In this document: piece by piece, positions 1 through 12,200 of the stretch | Numbering within the stretch: position 1 is the stretch's first letter | Layout: the number at the start of each line of letters is the position of its first letter | Assembly (NCBI GenBank): GCA_000697665.1 | Contig: KL197735.1 | Location: forward strand, 298,689 to 362,688 | DNA: 64,000 nt | Direction: 5' to 3' | Source of the DNA: Jaapia argillacea MUCL 33604 | Taxonomy: Eukaryota; Basidiomycota; Agaricomycetes; Jaapiales; Jaapiaceae | Notes under the pieces: generated by a model | What the model was told of the DNA's origin: nothing | Databases searched by the model: none | What the model saw: the letters and a program-made list of their open reading frames with translations, nothing else | Translations under genes and position numbers: made by a program

Positions 1-1121
1 AAAGACCTCATGACGAGGCGAAGAAATTGATGGAATGGTTTTTTTTTATGGTGGTTGACAAGTTCCCTGCTCTAAAGTCTATGACCCTCCGTGGAGTCAC
101 TCTCACTTCGCATTATTTGAGTCATATCAAGAGACTTCAAGTTGCGAATGTTGAGAGCCTCACCCTCGAAGGTTGTCCTCTCGATGGATGGCCTTCCGTT
201 CCCCGCTTACTCCCGAAGCTCTCTATCCCATCCATCACTTTACTCGACAAACGTCTTCCATGCTCCGCGCTAAGGAACACCACCTTTCAAGATTACCTTT
301 CCTTCATCGATATTCGAGCACTTCGCACTCTTCACATGCACGCCGAATCTCCGCTCTACATGGATAACATCCTTATCCAAACCTACCTATTTGTCGCAAC
401 CCTCCCGTGTAACCAAACCTTCGTTTCGCTCACAGTCCTCCACCTTCCATATCACTTCACCGGTCATCCACTCTTCATCCCATTCCTCGAAAAATGTCCC
501 AACCTTGAAGAGTTGGGCTTTTTGGAGTTTGATATGTCCTCCGAGTGCCCGCCAGGTTTTTGCGAGAACAGGATATCCCAATCGATACTTCCTCACGTTA
601 CGAGGTTTATTGGGCCGTATCCGTGCCTTGTGCCATTCTTGGGCTTTCAACTTCGTTCTATCGTGTTGACGGGAACCTATGTTCGAACGGATGCAGCTCA
701 TATTGGTTGTCTTCTTTTGCAGTTGGAATATCCCGAGATGTTGGAGGTGCTCCATGTGTCGATGACGCCTTGCGAGTCTCAAGAACTGTTCCTTGATATC
801 GAATGCCTATTCCCTAAACTTGAGTTTCTCGCTGTTGCGAGCTTGGATTCTACCATAGGAATATGCGAGGTATGTCTTTCTACCTTACTTGGTTGTCGAA
901 ATGCCCTGAAAGCTGATCGTATTTTGATCTTCTGTCAGTTCGCTGGAATCCCTAATCTTTTGCCGCCGACCATCCAAGATTTCAGGCTCGGATTGCAACA
1001 GCCATATTATCCTGATGATCGAGAAATTCTTATGCGTGGACTGTTGGAAAGGTGCCAGGGTATGAGGACCGTTGTTGTGAACTACGAGGATGGTCGATCT
1101 TGGACATGGGGGTCGTGCTGA
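1..1121 (+). CDS. F-box/leucine-rich-like protein, 5' partial
   Basis: The frame is open from the window edge, so the true start lies outside; the first Met inside is at 30. About 370 residues are visible, ending at a stop at 1119-1121. The protein shows irregular leucine-rich spacing (for example LESLTL-like and LRTLHM-like strands) typical of the substrate-binding half of fungal F-box proteins, which recruit targets to SCF ubiquitin ligases. No F-box is visible because the N-terminus is missing. It shares two landmarks in the same order with the gene at 1834-3148: an HP..PF..KCP stretch and a P...F.GPY stretch followed by an LR.I..TG strand, so the two are paralogs. It has no intron in the visible part. 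The family assignment is moderately sure; the substrate is unknown. Confidence 0.6.
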   Translation, partial: RPHDEAKKLMEWFFFMVVDKFPALKSMTLRGVTLTSHYLSHIKRLQVANVESLTLEGCPLDGWPSVPRLLPKLSIPSITLLDKRLPCSALRNTTFQDYLSFIDIRALRTLHMHAESPLYMDNILIQTYLFVATLPCNQTFVSLTVLHLPYHFTGHPLFIPFLEKCPNLEELGFLEFDMSSECPPGFCENRISQSILPHVTRFIGPYPCLVPFLGFQLRSIVLTGTYVRTDAAHIGCLLLQLEYPEMLEVLHVSMTPCESQELFLDIECLFPKLEFLAVASLDSTIGICEVCLSTLLGCRNALKADRILIFCQFAGIPNLLPPTIQDFRLGLQQPYYPDDREILMRGLLERCQGMRTVVVNYEDGRSWTWGSC

Positions 1122-1833
1122 GGGAGATACGTGTCATATGCCAGCCTGCATCAGTTTTGCTATGCTTGTCGGGTGGCTCTTCGCTTGTATTGTATGATTT
1201 TTCATTGGGGAACCGGGAACCCTGATGTTTCTGGTTTTGTACGACACCATGAAGGGAGGATGTCAGTATATTTTTGCGTCGCATAATAGCTTTTCAAATT
1301 GGGAAATGAATGAGGAGCTGATGAGGGCTTGCGTGACGAAGCTGTGACAACGTATCCTACCTCGCTTTAAGTTACCTCACTCCAATTCCACACCTCAGGC
1401 TGGCAGGCGACTCCAGAGGGATTAGATCCTATGCCTGGCGATGCTTACGAGCAACACCCATCCTGCTGTGCTGATGCTGATTCGATCCGTTGCTCGAGAC
1501 GGCCTATGCGGCCGGCGCTTATTGTATTACTCAAGTCACGATGACAACGGCCGTGCTCTGTTGTCGTCAAAGTCATGATGCTGTACAGTGTGTGCAATAT
1601 GACTATATCCTCAAATCCTCCTCTTGCCATTGCTTTACTTTCCGACCCTCAGCAGCCGCCTTCGCGTTACTTATTAAATTTGACCAGCTTCCGGGCTTGA
1701 TTCCACCTCATTACTGCATCAACCTCGCAAAGTTAGTATGAACGGGAAGGTATGTTCTGCTGGGGAGATATCTCTGAAGTGAGTTTCTCTTCATTTCGGT
1801 CCCTGTTCTCCACATTGAACTCCGTGAATTTAG
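1122..1833. other. intergenic gap between the two F-box genes
   Basis: No convincing gene is seen. The last part should hold the promoter and a first, unplaced exon of the downstream F-box gene. ATG at 1738 followed by a GTATGT donor at 1750 is one candidate, but its phase does not fit the acceptor at 1833. Confidence 0.4.
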
Positions 1834-3148
1834 TGAACCATGTCAACGAATCGACGAACTCGTACCCCCAGAGCTCTGGTCAATGATATTCGAGCACCTC
1901 CCCAAGGGGGACTGTCGTAATGTTGCCCTTGCCTCTCCCATACTTCGCTTCACCGCCCAACACTGCTTATTCACCAACGTCTCAATCGTGTTTCAACCGC
2001 TCCACAAACTACACGATCCAATTCATGGAACCCTCCAGCTCCTCCACACGAGCATCGAGAAACTTCGGTTCTTATCCAGTGAGCGTATCGCACCCGTAGT
2101 GCGTTCATGTCGAATTTTCTACATTCAGAATTCGAAGTCGTGCACCCTGGCGGACCCAGAATCACAGTTCTTTGTAAACAGAGGTTTTGCTGTTCTTCCT
2201 CGATTCCTTGGCCTTCAGAAGCTGGAAATTCAGGGGTTGCCACTTGATATCTATCGACTACGCCAAGTCGCTAAAATGCGGCACCTTCGGCGTCTTCGGT
2301 TCGGGTCAGGTTGTGCGGTTCTCTATCACCCCAATTTACCTCGAATTGCAGTTGAACATCTGGAGATGGATCCAACTTTGGTGGCTACCGAGATCTCCTT
2401 AGCATCCTTCATTTGCCCTTCCCGGTTGCGCAGCCTCTCATTTGGATCAGATCCCATAAAACCTGAGTCCCAATTTCCAGTGTTGGATCACCAGTCACCC
2501 AGCACATTCGCACACCTTCAGCACCTCACTCTCCCCCATTCGTTCATGGATCATCCATCCGTTACACATTTCTTCAGACAATGCCCATCGGTGGATAGTA
2601 TCGAGATACTGTCATCGAAGTCCTCGTCCGGATTCAACGGACCCGTCGACATACCGCATCCTCCCGTGGATGCTCCCCTCCTACCTCGATTGCGGTCGTA
2701 CAAAGGGCCATATCGAAGTCTCCTCTGCTTCCGCAACTTTCCTCTCCGCGAGTTAATCATCGTCCCTGGACTGGAAGGAGTCCTTCTTCAATCCACTCAA
2801 CTCGATCTTATTCCCGTCCTCTCCATGTTGTCCAACCCGCACAGCATCGAGGTGCTCGAATTCAGTGCATTTGGGACGTTAGGTCTTGCCAAACTTGCAG
2901 AGGTCATCCTGAAGCATTGGACGTCGTTGAGTGTAGTCACCGTCAGCTTCCCGCACCATCGTTTACGCCCTCATGCCCGCCGACCCTTCCAAGCCCTGCC
3001 CGTAGCCAATCGCCTATTTCCGACGCTTAATAGGAAGTCACAATTCGTTATAGCGCTCGCCCAAGGATGTAAAAACCTGACAGGGATTCGGGTCAGGTCC
3101 CCTGAATCTTCACCGGAGGTTGAAATTTGGAGTCGGAGGAAGACTTAG
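1834..3148 (+). CDS. F-box protein with leucine-rich C-terminal half
   Basis: The frame runs from an acceptor-like TTTAG at 1833 to the stop at 3146-3148, about 437 residues. An F-box core is seen at its start: ELVPPELWSMIFEHLP followed by CRNVALASP, the classic hydrophobic pattern that binds Skp1. The rest is irregular leucine-rich sequence, as in fungal SCF substrate adaptors. The first in-frame ATG (1883) falls inside the F-box, and the frame is stopped upstream at 1775, so the true start is probably in an upstream exon that I could not place. It is a tandem paralog of the partial gene at 1-1121. Function in ubiquitin-dependent turnover is from the family; the target is unknown. Confidence 0.65.
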
Positions 3149-3819
3149 GTGCGTTTTCAGCCAAGAGTTGCGAAGGTTTTGGATGTTGGACCGGGTGGTC
3201 AAGGGTTCTAAAGGGGGTACAATACTAAGGATGGACTGTAGCGCAGTGTACCCTAAAGGACAAGCGTCAACGAATAGCGACAATCTGACGCCAAGGAGGA
3301 GAGCCCATACTATTCTGGATTCTGGGAATCTGTGGGCGGTACTTTGTCGAAGTTCACAAACAATTGAGTAGTCTCGATCCAACCATCAGTAGCCCATCTA
3401 AGCTGCCATTGAGCGCAACATCCAAGACTCAGCGTATCACCCATGTGGTACTACTTAAGTTCGTTCGGGGCGCTCCCTGAGCGTGTTCCTGGCGCACTTC
3501 TACGGACGGATCCGATGACCCTTAACAAAGGAACTGCTGGTCAAGAAAGTTGTCAGAAAGGGCATTGCATCCTCAGGCTCGATCGTTGTAACGACCACGC
3601 GCTCATCTCCAATTTTCACATTGTCACACGCGTGGCAAACCAGGCTATCTAATCTCCCGAGTCTCTGAGATCTGTTCACTTCCTTTCACGATTCCTACTT
3701 GCTGTTATCACATTCTGACATACAAAGGACTACATCATACAAAGGACCAGTATGTAGTTCTTTGTATGTCCTTCCCTTTCTCCGCTCAGACGCTCCGAAC
3801 CACTGCGTATCCTAAGTAG
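3149..3819. other. intergenic gap with hairpin
   Basis: No gene is supported; the short frames here lack codon structure or domains. Near its end lies the inverted repeat listed at 3718-3769. Confidence 0.4.
3718..3769. repeat. 18-bp inverted repeat (hairpin)
   Basis: The arms 3718-3735 (ACATACAAAGGACTACAT) and 3752-3769 are reverse complements with one mismatch, around a 16-base loop that repeats part of the arm (CATACAAAGGAC). It sits about 50 bp upstream of the TATA-like site of the next gene. Confidence 0.6.
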
Positions 3820-3825
3820 TATAAG
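3820..3825 (+). promoter_or_regulatory. TATA-like box
   Basis: TATAAG lies 64 bp before the ATG at 3889. It favours that ATG over the in-frame one at 3832, which is only 7 bp away from the box. Confidence 0.4.
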
Positions 3826-3888
3826 TACCCCATGCCATACTCTTTCCCCCCAGTCTTCGAACCCTCCTTATACAGTCCGTCTTCCATC

Positions 3889-4727
3889 ATGACCACTTAT
3901 ACTGGAGTATCGAGAGTTAAATCCCAGAGGGTTGCAATCACCATGGATTTGGAAGACCTGCGGGCAATTTTCCACATGCCCCCAGCGCCACTGAGACGCC
4001 TTCCAAGTCGGGGTTGTCAACTCAATCCCATCGTCATCGATGCAGAGGAGGAATCACTCCCGGAGAAGTGAGTTGTGTTATATATAACAGAGTCACCCAA
4101 CAGATGCTGAAGACAGTATCTCCGTAGGTTGGAGCCCGATAATCAGGAGTTACCGCGTGACCTGCACGCGGGTGCTTCTACCCATGCAGAAGGCCCACAG
4201 CCGAAGGAGAGGAGGGATTTCAGGGTGCCACAGGAGGTCTCCACGTCCAACGGCACAGTAAACCGCCAACTGAATGGACATCTTCAGGAGCAGAGGGCGC
4301 AGAAGCCTCTGATAGACGAGGCGATTCAGGAGTCGGTGCTAGTACGTGAAACCCTTCTTCTCCACGCACATGTCGATTCACCTAAGTATTTCAGAAAAGA
4401 AAATTCCGCAAGTTTCCCACAGCGCAGCGCTGGTTTGGGTGGTTCGAAATGACCAGCCCTGAGCCGCGTCTGGCCCCACCTTCTCCACCACTGCTTTCTG
4501 GCGCTCAACTCGGGGATCTGTTTGTGCACCACGTCACGGGTGGCACGGGCGCGTTGCGTCAGGTCTGGTTACATACCGAGGATGGTGGATGGCAGCAGTT
4601 TGACGAAGCACAAAGTACCCCTTTGTACCCGGGGCGCGTCCTCATCTTCACTCCACAAGGTCATGCATCGTGGGTACTGAAAAGCACCAGGAACAAATAC
4701 GCATGGCGGGCGAGGAGACCTACTTAA
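3889..4727 (+). CDS. uncharacterised three-exon protein
   Basis: Exons 3889-4067, 4128-4338 and 4395-4727 join in frame. The introns are GTGAGT...GTAG (60 bp, phase 2) and GTACGT...TCAG (56 bp, phase 0). The protein has about 240 residues. The N-terminal half is polar and low-complexity. The C-terminal part, starting KRKFRKFPTAQRWFGWFE, has clustered basic and Trp residues and ends in a compact region with W..TEDG.W and P.YPGRVLIF that looks like a small beta-rich fold. No known domain was recognised. Clean splice joins in two introns argue that it is a real gene. Function unknown. Confidence 0.6.
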
Positions 4728-7486
4728 TATAGGGTTCTCATGTTTTTTTCCCGCTGAGCCAGTCAAACTGTACTTGTATTCTCGCGCTCAATCCTTTCTC
4801 GACAGTTCCTACGTAATACAACTATTTCGATACTACATATCATACAAGGAAACCTACAATTACAATCCTCCAACCGCTTATCAAACCTCCCCCCTTAGCT
4901 TCAGCAGAAAGGACTCTAATCTCCTTCTCGATGCTCGCTAACATCTCTTTCATCCCTTTAACAGGTCTACATCCTAAATCCTTCCTCGCCCGATCGGCTT
5001 GACATCTTGAGTTGCCGCCCATGACGTTTGTCCATCGTAACGTAGAAAGGATCGGGCTGTAGTGATAAATGGGTGGTGGTCAGCGGTGACCGGTGACGCC
5101 AAGCGCAGAGGCTCAGCGCTCAGCCTTCGCTGGGTCAGCTCGGCCTCGAAGCAAGGATGCCCGACGCCCGGCCATGGGCATGAAGATTGTCAGCAGCGGT
5201 GGCGCCATGAAAGCGGTTTCAGGCTCGAGTATGGGGTGGCTCTTTTCATATCAAACAACAACACCGCAAGGTGGATCATTGAGAATCTCCTTGCGGTTGA
5301 AGGCCAACATAAGCGAGCCAAACCTCCATACGGCGATGCTCTCGTTGAACGCTTGCAATCCAGAACGAGTGTTGTTCGACTTGGAAAATCTTCGCGCCCG
5401 TCGAGTCACTGCCACTCGGGGATTCAGATTCTGACCGCCCGTTCGAACTTCGTGATCGGCTCCACAAACGATGGATTCTCCTATCAGAACGGACTCCCGC
5501 CCTGCAATTGAGACTGAATTAAACCTTATCAATCTCCTCAGTCCTAACTGCAATAAGAAAACCTCTCACATGAAGCGTTTGTGCGGAAAATGGGGAGTCG
5601 TTAATAGAGTGTTTCATGATGAAGAATGTGCGAGATCTTCATTGCGACTTGGAGGATGGTTAGCCCTGACGGATGCGTGTCAAGTATCGAACCGCTGCAA
5701 GGTACCCAGAGGAAGATCAAGGCAAGACAAATAAAGATCCTATCTGAGCGAGGGGTGAAAAGTTAGTTACGCTCGGAATCCGCACAAACGGGAGCTTGAA
5801 GACGAATAGAGTGGATGACGGTCTACGTACCTCTGGAAGAGTTTCATTGTGAGGGTGTGAGCTTCGAAGAGTAAGTACGGGAGCGATCATGGGAGCGAGT
5901 ATGGGCACCAATCTTGGCGGATTAGCCAAGTGGCATCCACTTGAGATTCTGGAGGCGTACGTGTCGACAGTTCCGCATGAGGATACGCCTATCTGAGCGG
6001 ACTCCCGCTTCGCAATCTGGACTGAATGAACTGCAGTCTCAGATAGTATTCGCGTCTGAAATTATGAATTTCGAACGTACACCTTCAGGAAAAGCGCTCA
6101 AGTGGGCTTTTCGTAAAATTTGTCCGATGAACGAGACAGAATGAAAATTGCGAATTGTATCAGCAGTGAGAATTCATCGAGGAGGATCTTCAACTGCGAT
6201 TGAGGAGCTCCTCCGCCGGCAACCGTCACAAGGATGTGCGCACCCTGTGAGATTCAATCATTCTTGGCTTGGTAAAATTTGTAGATGAGTAATGTATGAA
6301 CAGTCGCTCACCCAGGTCCGAACGAAGTACCAGCAGGAGGATCGGTCAATTGTCATTTAGGCGGTGCATTCGCGATCGGATCCGCGGTGTGTGGGTTTGC
6401 CTATCAGCGCGGACTCGCGTCCATGAAAACGTGGTTGGGAATTGAATGGGATTACTTGTCGGTCGAAACTGAAATAGCGTTACACGCGTTGGCGAAAACC
6501 ACTCAGCAAGACTAGGAAAGGATGTTGAGAATGGAGCACAAGCTCACCTCGATGGTGTCGCATTAAGAAAGCACTCGGGCGAATCCCTACAGCCGTTTGC
6601 ACGAACTCCATCCGCAGATATGTTAGGGGTAGTATTGTCGTGAATATGGTTTCGTCTTGGCAGGTGAAATCATTTCGGCTACACAGGTATATTGAAGCCA
6701 AGCCTCGGATGAAGGAGTAGATGGACGAAAACAGAAGAATTGGGAGAACGTCTGGGGCTTGAAGGATTATGTGGTCAGGACAGCATGCAACAATGACAAA
6801 GACTCTACCTTCGGAGCCGTGCAAGCAAACAGGACGGATCAATTGCTAAGAAGCCTTCTACGGGTTTGAGGAAGTGGGCTTCCCAATCGATCGAATCTGG
6901 GATCGCAAATCTCTGTTGGGACCTCACCTTCTAGGACCTTGGCGCAGAATTATGGGTTCCCTCAGAATCGCTCAATAAATTATCCAGACCCTACTCCCAA
7001 GAGTAAGTTCGTTTCCGTGATGAAACATATTCACTTACCAATCGTTGCATAGGAGGTGCGACGGGATTCTCAGTTGACAATCCAGTGGGAGTGTGTGGAA
7101 CCCTCGTCCACAGATGCACCCTCATCCACAGGTGACCGCTCATCAACAGTTGTTGAGGGTGAAGCTGAAGTTGAATCGGAGGGTCATTTCCCCACGCACC
7201 CAGGAGACCGTACCCGCCGACCGGCAGCAACTTGTTGGGAAGAAAGCCCATCTTCCATCATAAGTAGACTCTGAACCTCCGTGATCTCTATTGATTCTAG
7301 TTCGAAGATGGAGGAACATCGGTGAGGACAAGGGCGTCATCATGGGAATCCGAACCAAACGCTAACATAATCGATTATTGCTGTCAGTTTGTCTTCGCGA
7401 TCTAGATGCGGTTCATGCTTTCAGATCTCATCTGAAGACTCGCGACATGGAATTTTCACAATCTTTTTACCGAGAAATCGGTCGCA
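4728..7486. other. long intergenic stretch with decayed repeats
   Basis: About 2.8 kb with no gene I can support. A phrase of about 25 bases (CCTATCAGAACGGACTCCCG and variants) recurs near 5480, 5990 and 6398, which suggests a decayed direct repeat or old duplicated gene fragments. Frames are short and stopped often on both strands. Confidence 0.4.
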
Positions 7487-7494
7487 TATATAAA
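7487..7494 (+). promoter_or_regulatory. TATA box of the sesquiterpene synthase gene
   Basis: TATATAAA lies 60 bp before the ATG at 7554, at a normal distance for a fungal core promoter. Confidence 0.55.
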
Positions 7495-7553
7495 CTTTGG
7501 TATGTCTCCACTAGCCAACATCTCCAACCTCCCCGACAAACATATCAGCTGCA

Positions 7554-8665
7554 ATGTCCTCTCGCCAGCAGCAATTCTATATCCCTGACTTGCTTTCCAT
7601 CTGTCCTTTGAGGGGCTCTACCAACCCTCATTATGAAAAGGCCCGAGTCGAATCTTCCGCCTGGATCAGCAGTTACAACCTGTTTTCCGACCGAAAACGT
7701 CTCTTCTTCATCCTGGGCAGCAACGAGCTTCTCGTCTCGCACACCTACCCGTATGCCGGCTACGAACAATTCAGGACATGCTGCGATTTTGTGAATCTTT
7801 TGTTCGTCGTGGACGAGGTTAGCGACGACCAGAACGGGAGTGACGCTCGCAAGACTGGCGAGGTATTCTTGAACGCGATGAGAGACGCGAAATGGGATGA
7901 TGGATCGGCATTGGCAAAGATGACGAAGGAGTGAGTCTTACGACATCAATCCGAGTTCCGTTGTTAACATCAGGGCTGTAGGTTTAGAGCTCGTTTCCTT
8001 CGCTTTGCATCCCCGACTTGCCACCGCCGCTTTTTGGAGCATTGCGAAAACTACGTGGAATGTGTTGCTAGGGAAGCCGAATACCGTGAGCGGGGTGAGG
8101 TCCTTGATTTGGACGCGTTCAGGGACCTGCGACGCGAGAACAGTGCCATCCGGCTCTGCTTCGGCCTATTCGAATATGTTCTTGGTATCGACCTGCCAGA
8201 CAAAGTTTTTGACGACCCCGTCTTCATGAGTCTTTACTGGGCAGGTGCAGACATGGTTTGCTGGTCCAATGTACGTGATATCCGCACCCTTTACGGCTCG
8301 CGATATTGACCCTTTCATAGGACGTCTATTCTTACAACATGGAGCAGGCCAAAGGTCACAGTGGGAACAATATCGTGACTGTCCTCATGAAGGCGAAAGA
8401 CATTTCCCTTCAGGAGGCATCAGATCACGTCGGGGCTTACTTCAAACAACTTATGGACCGTTACGTCGAAGATAAGAAGCGCTTACCATCGTGGGGACCC
8501 TCGATCGACGCGAACGTTGCCAAGTACCTCTCAGGTGTCGAGAACTGGGTTATCGGGAACTTGGAGTGGAGTTTCGAGACCCAGAGGTACTTCGGTGTTG
8601 AGCACGCCCAAATCAAGCGCACTCGTCTCGTAACGTTACGACCTCATGATCAAGATGATGATTAG
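7554..8665 (+). CDS. sesquiterpene synthase (class I terpene cyclase)
   Basis: Exons 7554-7930, 7988-8270 and 8321-8665 give 334 residues, the usual length for agaricomycete sesquiterpene synthases. Class I enzymes ionise farnesyl diphosphate with Mg2+ and cyclise it in the cytosol. The first metal site is DEVSD (residues 87-91). The NSE metal site NDVYSYNME (220-228) is complete, with its first Asn as the last codon of exon 2. The C-terminal RY pair (309-310), which contacts diphosphate in the family, is present. The introns are GTGAGT...TTTAG and GTACGT...CATAG. No damage is seen. It converges on the mevalonate kinase gene, whose pathway makes its precursor, but no P450 or other tailoring gene is beside it. 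The product cannot be predicted. Confidence 0.93.
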
Positions 8666-9216
8666 AGTGAGTTGTTCACCCCTGTCGCGATGTCTCGCAT
8701 CTCACGACTTCCGCTGCTAGCTTTCTTATTCGCTTCCCATCTATCACCTCCGAGTTATGCTCTGGTATTACGATTATACACCTCGGCGTATTTGTGGCTT
8801 TAAGCCGCTTACTTTATGTTCTACTATTGTACTTTAAGACTATTGTATGTATCCCTACCTCAATGCCGACTTGAATCGAGCAATGTTACATTGGTTTTCC
8901 ACTTCCACCGTCGGATTTGACTTGGGGAATGACCGTTGTTAGCCGACATCGCCGAACTTACGATGCTGAGCCTTACTATACTAGCCCACTCTCAATCCGG
9001 TAGACACTGGAACGACCCGCTGCCGAGTAGCACGATGGGAGCGTGGGTCGAGAAGAAATATAGAGTTCGTATAGATCGTTCCAAGATATGCTTCCTTTCG
9101 CCGATCCCTGCATCAGGAAGCAATTCCTTTATCAGGCCCATTATGCCTCCGCGTTTCATCGTATCTGAATTTTCATCTAGATACGGGCAAAAGAAGCAAG
9201 ATGTAATCTAAACATA
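8666..9216. other. convergent 3' gap
   Basis: It separates the 3' ends of the terpene synthase and the lyase-kinase gene and should hold both 3' UTRs and terminators. No gene is seen. Confidence 0.5.
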
Positions 9217-12200
9217 CTAAACATACAACCATGGGCCGTGCGATTCCACCCAATCAGACAACTCCGAGGTCGACTTCTCCTCGAACTGTGACCTCAGAGG
9301 TTCGGAAGAAGCGGCACTCGTGTTATCCTCGAGGCCGGCAAAACCTGGCTCTTGTTGCTGATTTGGAGTTTCGGGAGGCGTCGCAGGCGCTAACGGCCGG
9401 CGAGGGGGAAGGGCATAGGGTGACAGGATGCCTAGCCCACTGCCGCCAACGGAGGTCATATACGGCTGGAAATCGTCCTGAAGCAAAGCCTCCACTAGGT
9501 CCCGAAGGTTGTCCTCTTGGAAACCTATAAGAGGGTTAGAGTCCAGCGTAACAGCGACAAGTAGCGGTAAACTCACTGTCCGGGACGAGGGTGACCGCAC
9601 ACCCTCCACCTCCAGCACCAGTCAACTTGGTGCTGAGCATATACGGCTTAGCAGCAGTTTTGGCTTTGATGGCCTCCAGAGACGGATGAGAAACTCCCAA
9701 AGTTATCAAATGCGCATGGTTTTCAATGATGAGGGCCTTGTGGACGAACAAATAAGGAACAATGTACAAAATGGAATGAAAAGGTACTTACAGACAGAGC
9801 TGAAAGCAAATCCTCCCGCGATAGTTCCGGGTCGGCTAGGCAACGACGAGCTTCATCACTGATGCTTTGGATTGCGTGCAGAATGCCGTTCACCAACTCG
9901 GGTTCCTTCAAACTGGTTCAGGGACCGAGGTTCAAATATAGAATTGGCTGAGTAGGCTTACCTGAGCCTTTTTCACTCCAACGCCTGCGACCAAGGCTTT
10001 GGTATCCCGAGGCACCTTCGAATCCGTCAAGAGGAAACGGAGAGACTTGAATCTAAAGGTAACGAAATGATAAATTAAAAAGGACGTCAAAGTCAGAGAG
10101 CCGACCACGTACCCATGGATAGGAGCCATCCCAGGCTTTCTACCAAAGCCAGCTCGGGTATAAGCCAAAGCTCCGCCGAATACCGCCACAGAGTTGTCCA
10201 CTCCACTGGGATTCCCATGAAGGAGTTTCTCCGCCACAAATGCCCATCGGTTCACTTCTTCTGCGATATCCGGTGGAATCGCTCGACGACCTTGATGGGT
10301 CACGTGGATATGTCCCGGCTCGTTGTCCGTCGGCTCACGAGTTGGTGCGGGGATGGGAGGCAGTTTAATCCTTTGGTGCAAGAGAAGTAGCGCCGTGGCC
10401 GCGCAAACAGAGAAAGAAGCGGAAGATCCCAGACCAGCGCCGATGGGTAAAGTAGATCGGGCAGTGAAGTGGAACGAAGGTCTACGATAACAAACATGAG
10501 ATCACACCAAGTATTGACAGCTTGGGAGGACTTACTTTTCACCGCCGTGAATCAAGCTCATGTACATATACAAGAAGGCCAGCGATGCCGCTCTGGGTTT
10601 GGATTGTGCTCCGGAAGGTAACGCACGGTTCGATATAGCGTCGACCAGTTTCTGATCCACACTGTCAGGATGTTCCCCTCCCACCTCGACTGGAGTGACA
10701 GCGTCCCAGGGTAGGCCATCGATATCCCACTCATGATAGAAATCGTTCAGGTCACAAAAGCGGACGGACAATTTGCCGTCATGACGTGGGGTTGTTAACC
10801 CATAACAGCGTAGATCGACAGAAGCCGCGACGGCCGTCTATAACCAAGTATCGAGTGTTAGATTTATGCCGATATCAAGTTCCCAGACGTGAGAAACGTA
10901 CCACGCCATGTACGACAGCGTGTTCCCCGAACAAGATAACCTTTCCAGGGGCACTGACGAACCATTCACGATCCTCCCTCGGGCGGACAGGAACGGTTGC
11001 GTCATTGAAAGCCAACTTCTCGACGGCACGGCTGATAGATACTTCCTCGCGGTGGGTATGAACCCGAACGTATTGATGTTCATCGGTGGCGGCAATAGTG
11101 GTGGCGCCGGCTTCCAAGAGAGCGCGCTCAAGGTCGTCAAGTAAATCCTCCGGGTCTTCGATACCGACACAAAGCCGAATGAGGTCTTCTGGGAGACCGC
11201 GGGCAGCTCGCACGGCCGGATCGATAGAGGCATGGCTAAAAATGGCGACCATCAGACAAGCAGGTAGCCGAGGAAGAGAATGCGTACTCACGACATAACG
11301 CATGGCATGCTAATCAAAGAGTTCACACATCCGAAACTCACACTGATACCCCACAACCTAGTCGCACCAACGATCCTCTCACTCAAGGCTTTATCCCCAG
11401 TTGTGAAACTGAGTACAGCGCCATACCCATCTGCGATCCTCTCATGGATATCGCGACCTGGATGATTCGGTAAACCAGGGTAATGGACTTTGAATCCAAG
11501 ACGATCAAGCATATTGGCTACCTGCATTGCCGTAGCCTGTTGACGATCCATACGAATAGCGAGAGTCTTGGTCCCGCGGAGTAAGAGGAAGCAGTCGAAA
11601 GGAGTAAGTGCATTCCCGACAGCATTGATAACGAAGGCCATTTGCTGCAATTACCAGGTACTTGAGCAACCGTGTCCAGGATATGTGGGTCCAGGATAAC
11701 ACGAACCTTGGCAAGATCATCTCGGTTGCATGTAATGACACCGGCCATGAGATCGTGATGTCCACTGAGGTATTTCGTGGCACTATCGTACACGATATCT
11801 GCGCCGTGTTCAAGGGGCCTTTGGACATAAGGGCTCATCATGGTGTTATCCACGACAATGATGGCCTCAGGAGCTCGCGTCTTGACGTCAGCCGCAATCT
11901 TTGCAATGTCAATAATCTTCAAAAGAGGGTTGGTCGGACTCTCAAGGAGAACCATGGCGGTCTTGCCGGCTTTAACGAAAGGTTGAATACTATCTGCGTC
12001 GGTGGTGTCGACGTGATGGACAATGACACCCGATTGAGTCTTGAGATAAGTGAGAAGACGATTGGTACCGCCGTAGAGGTCGTCTCCGCAAATGACTTCG
12101 TCGCCAGGCTTCAAGAGACGAGTAATAACATCGAGTGCTGCCATGCCGGACGAGACAGCAAAACCGTGTGCAGCGGATGAGATCTTGGCAATATGGTGTT

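Noticed and set aside
11662-12180. 172-codon plus-strand frame
   Set aside because: It is antisense to the large second exon of the lyase-kinase gene, whose PLP site is unmistakable.
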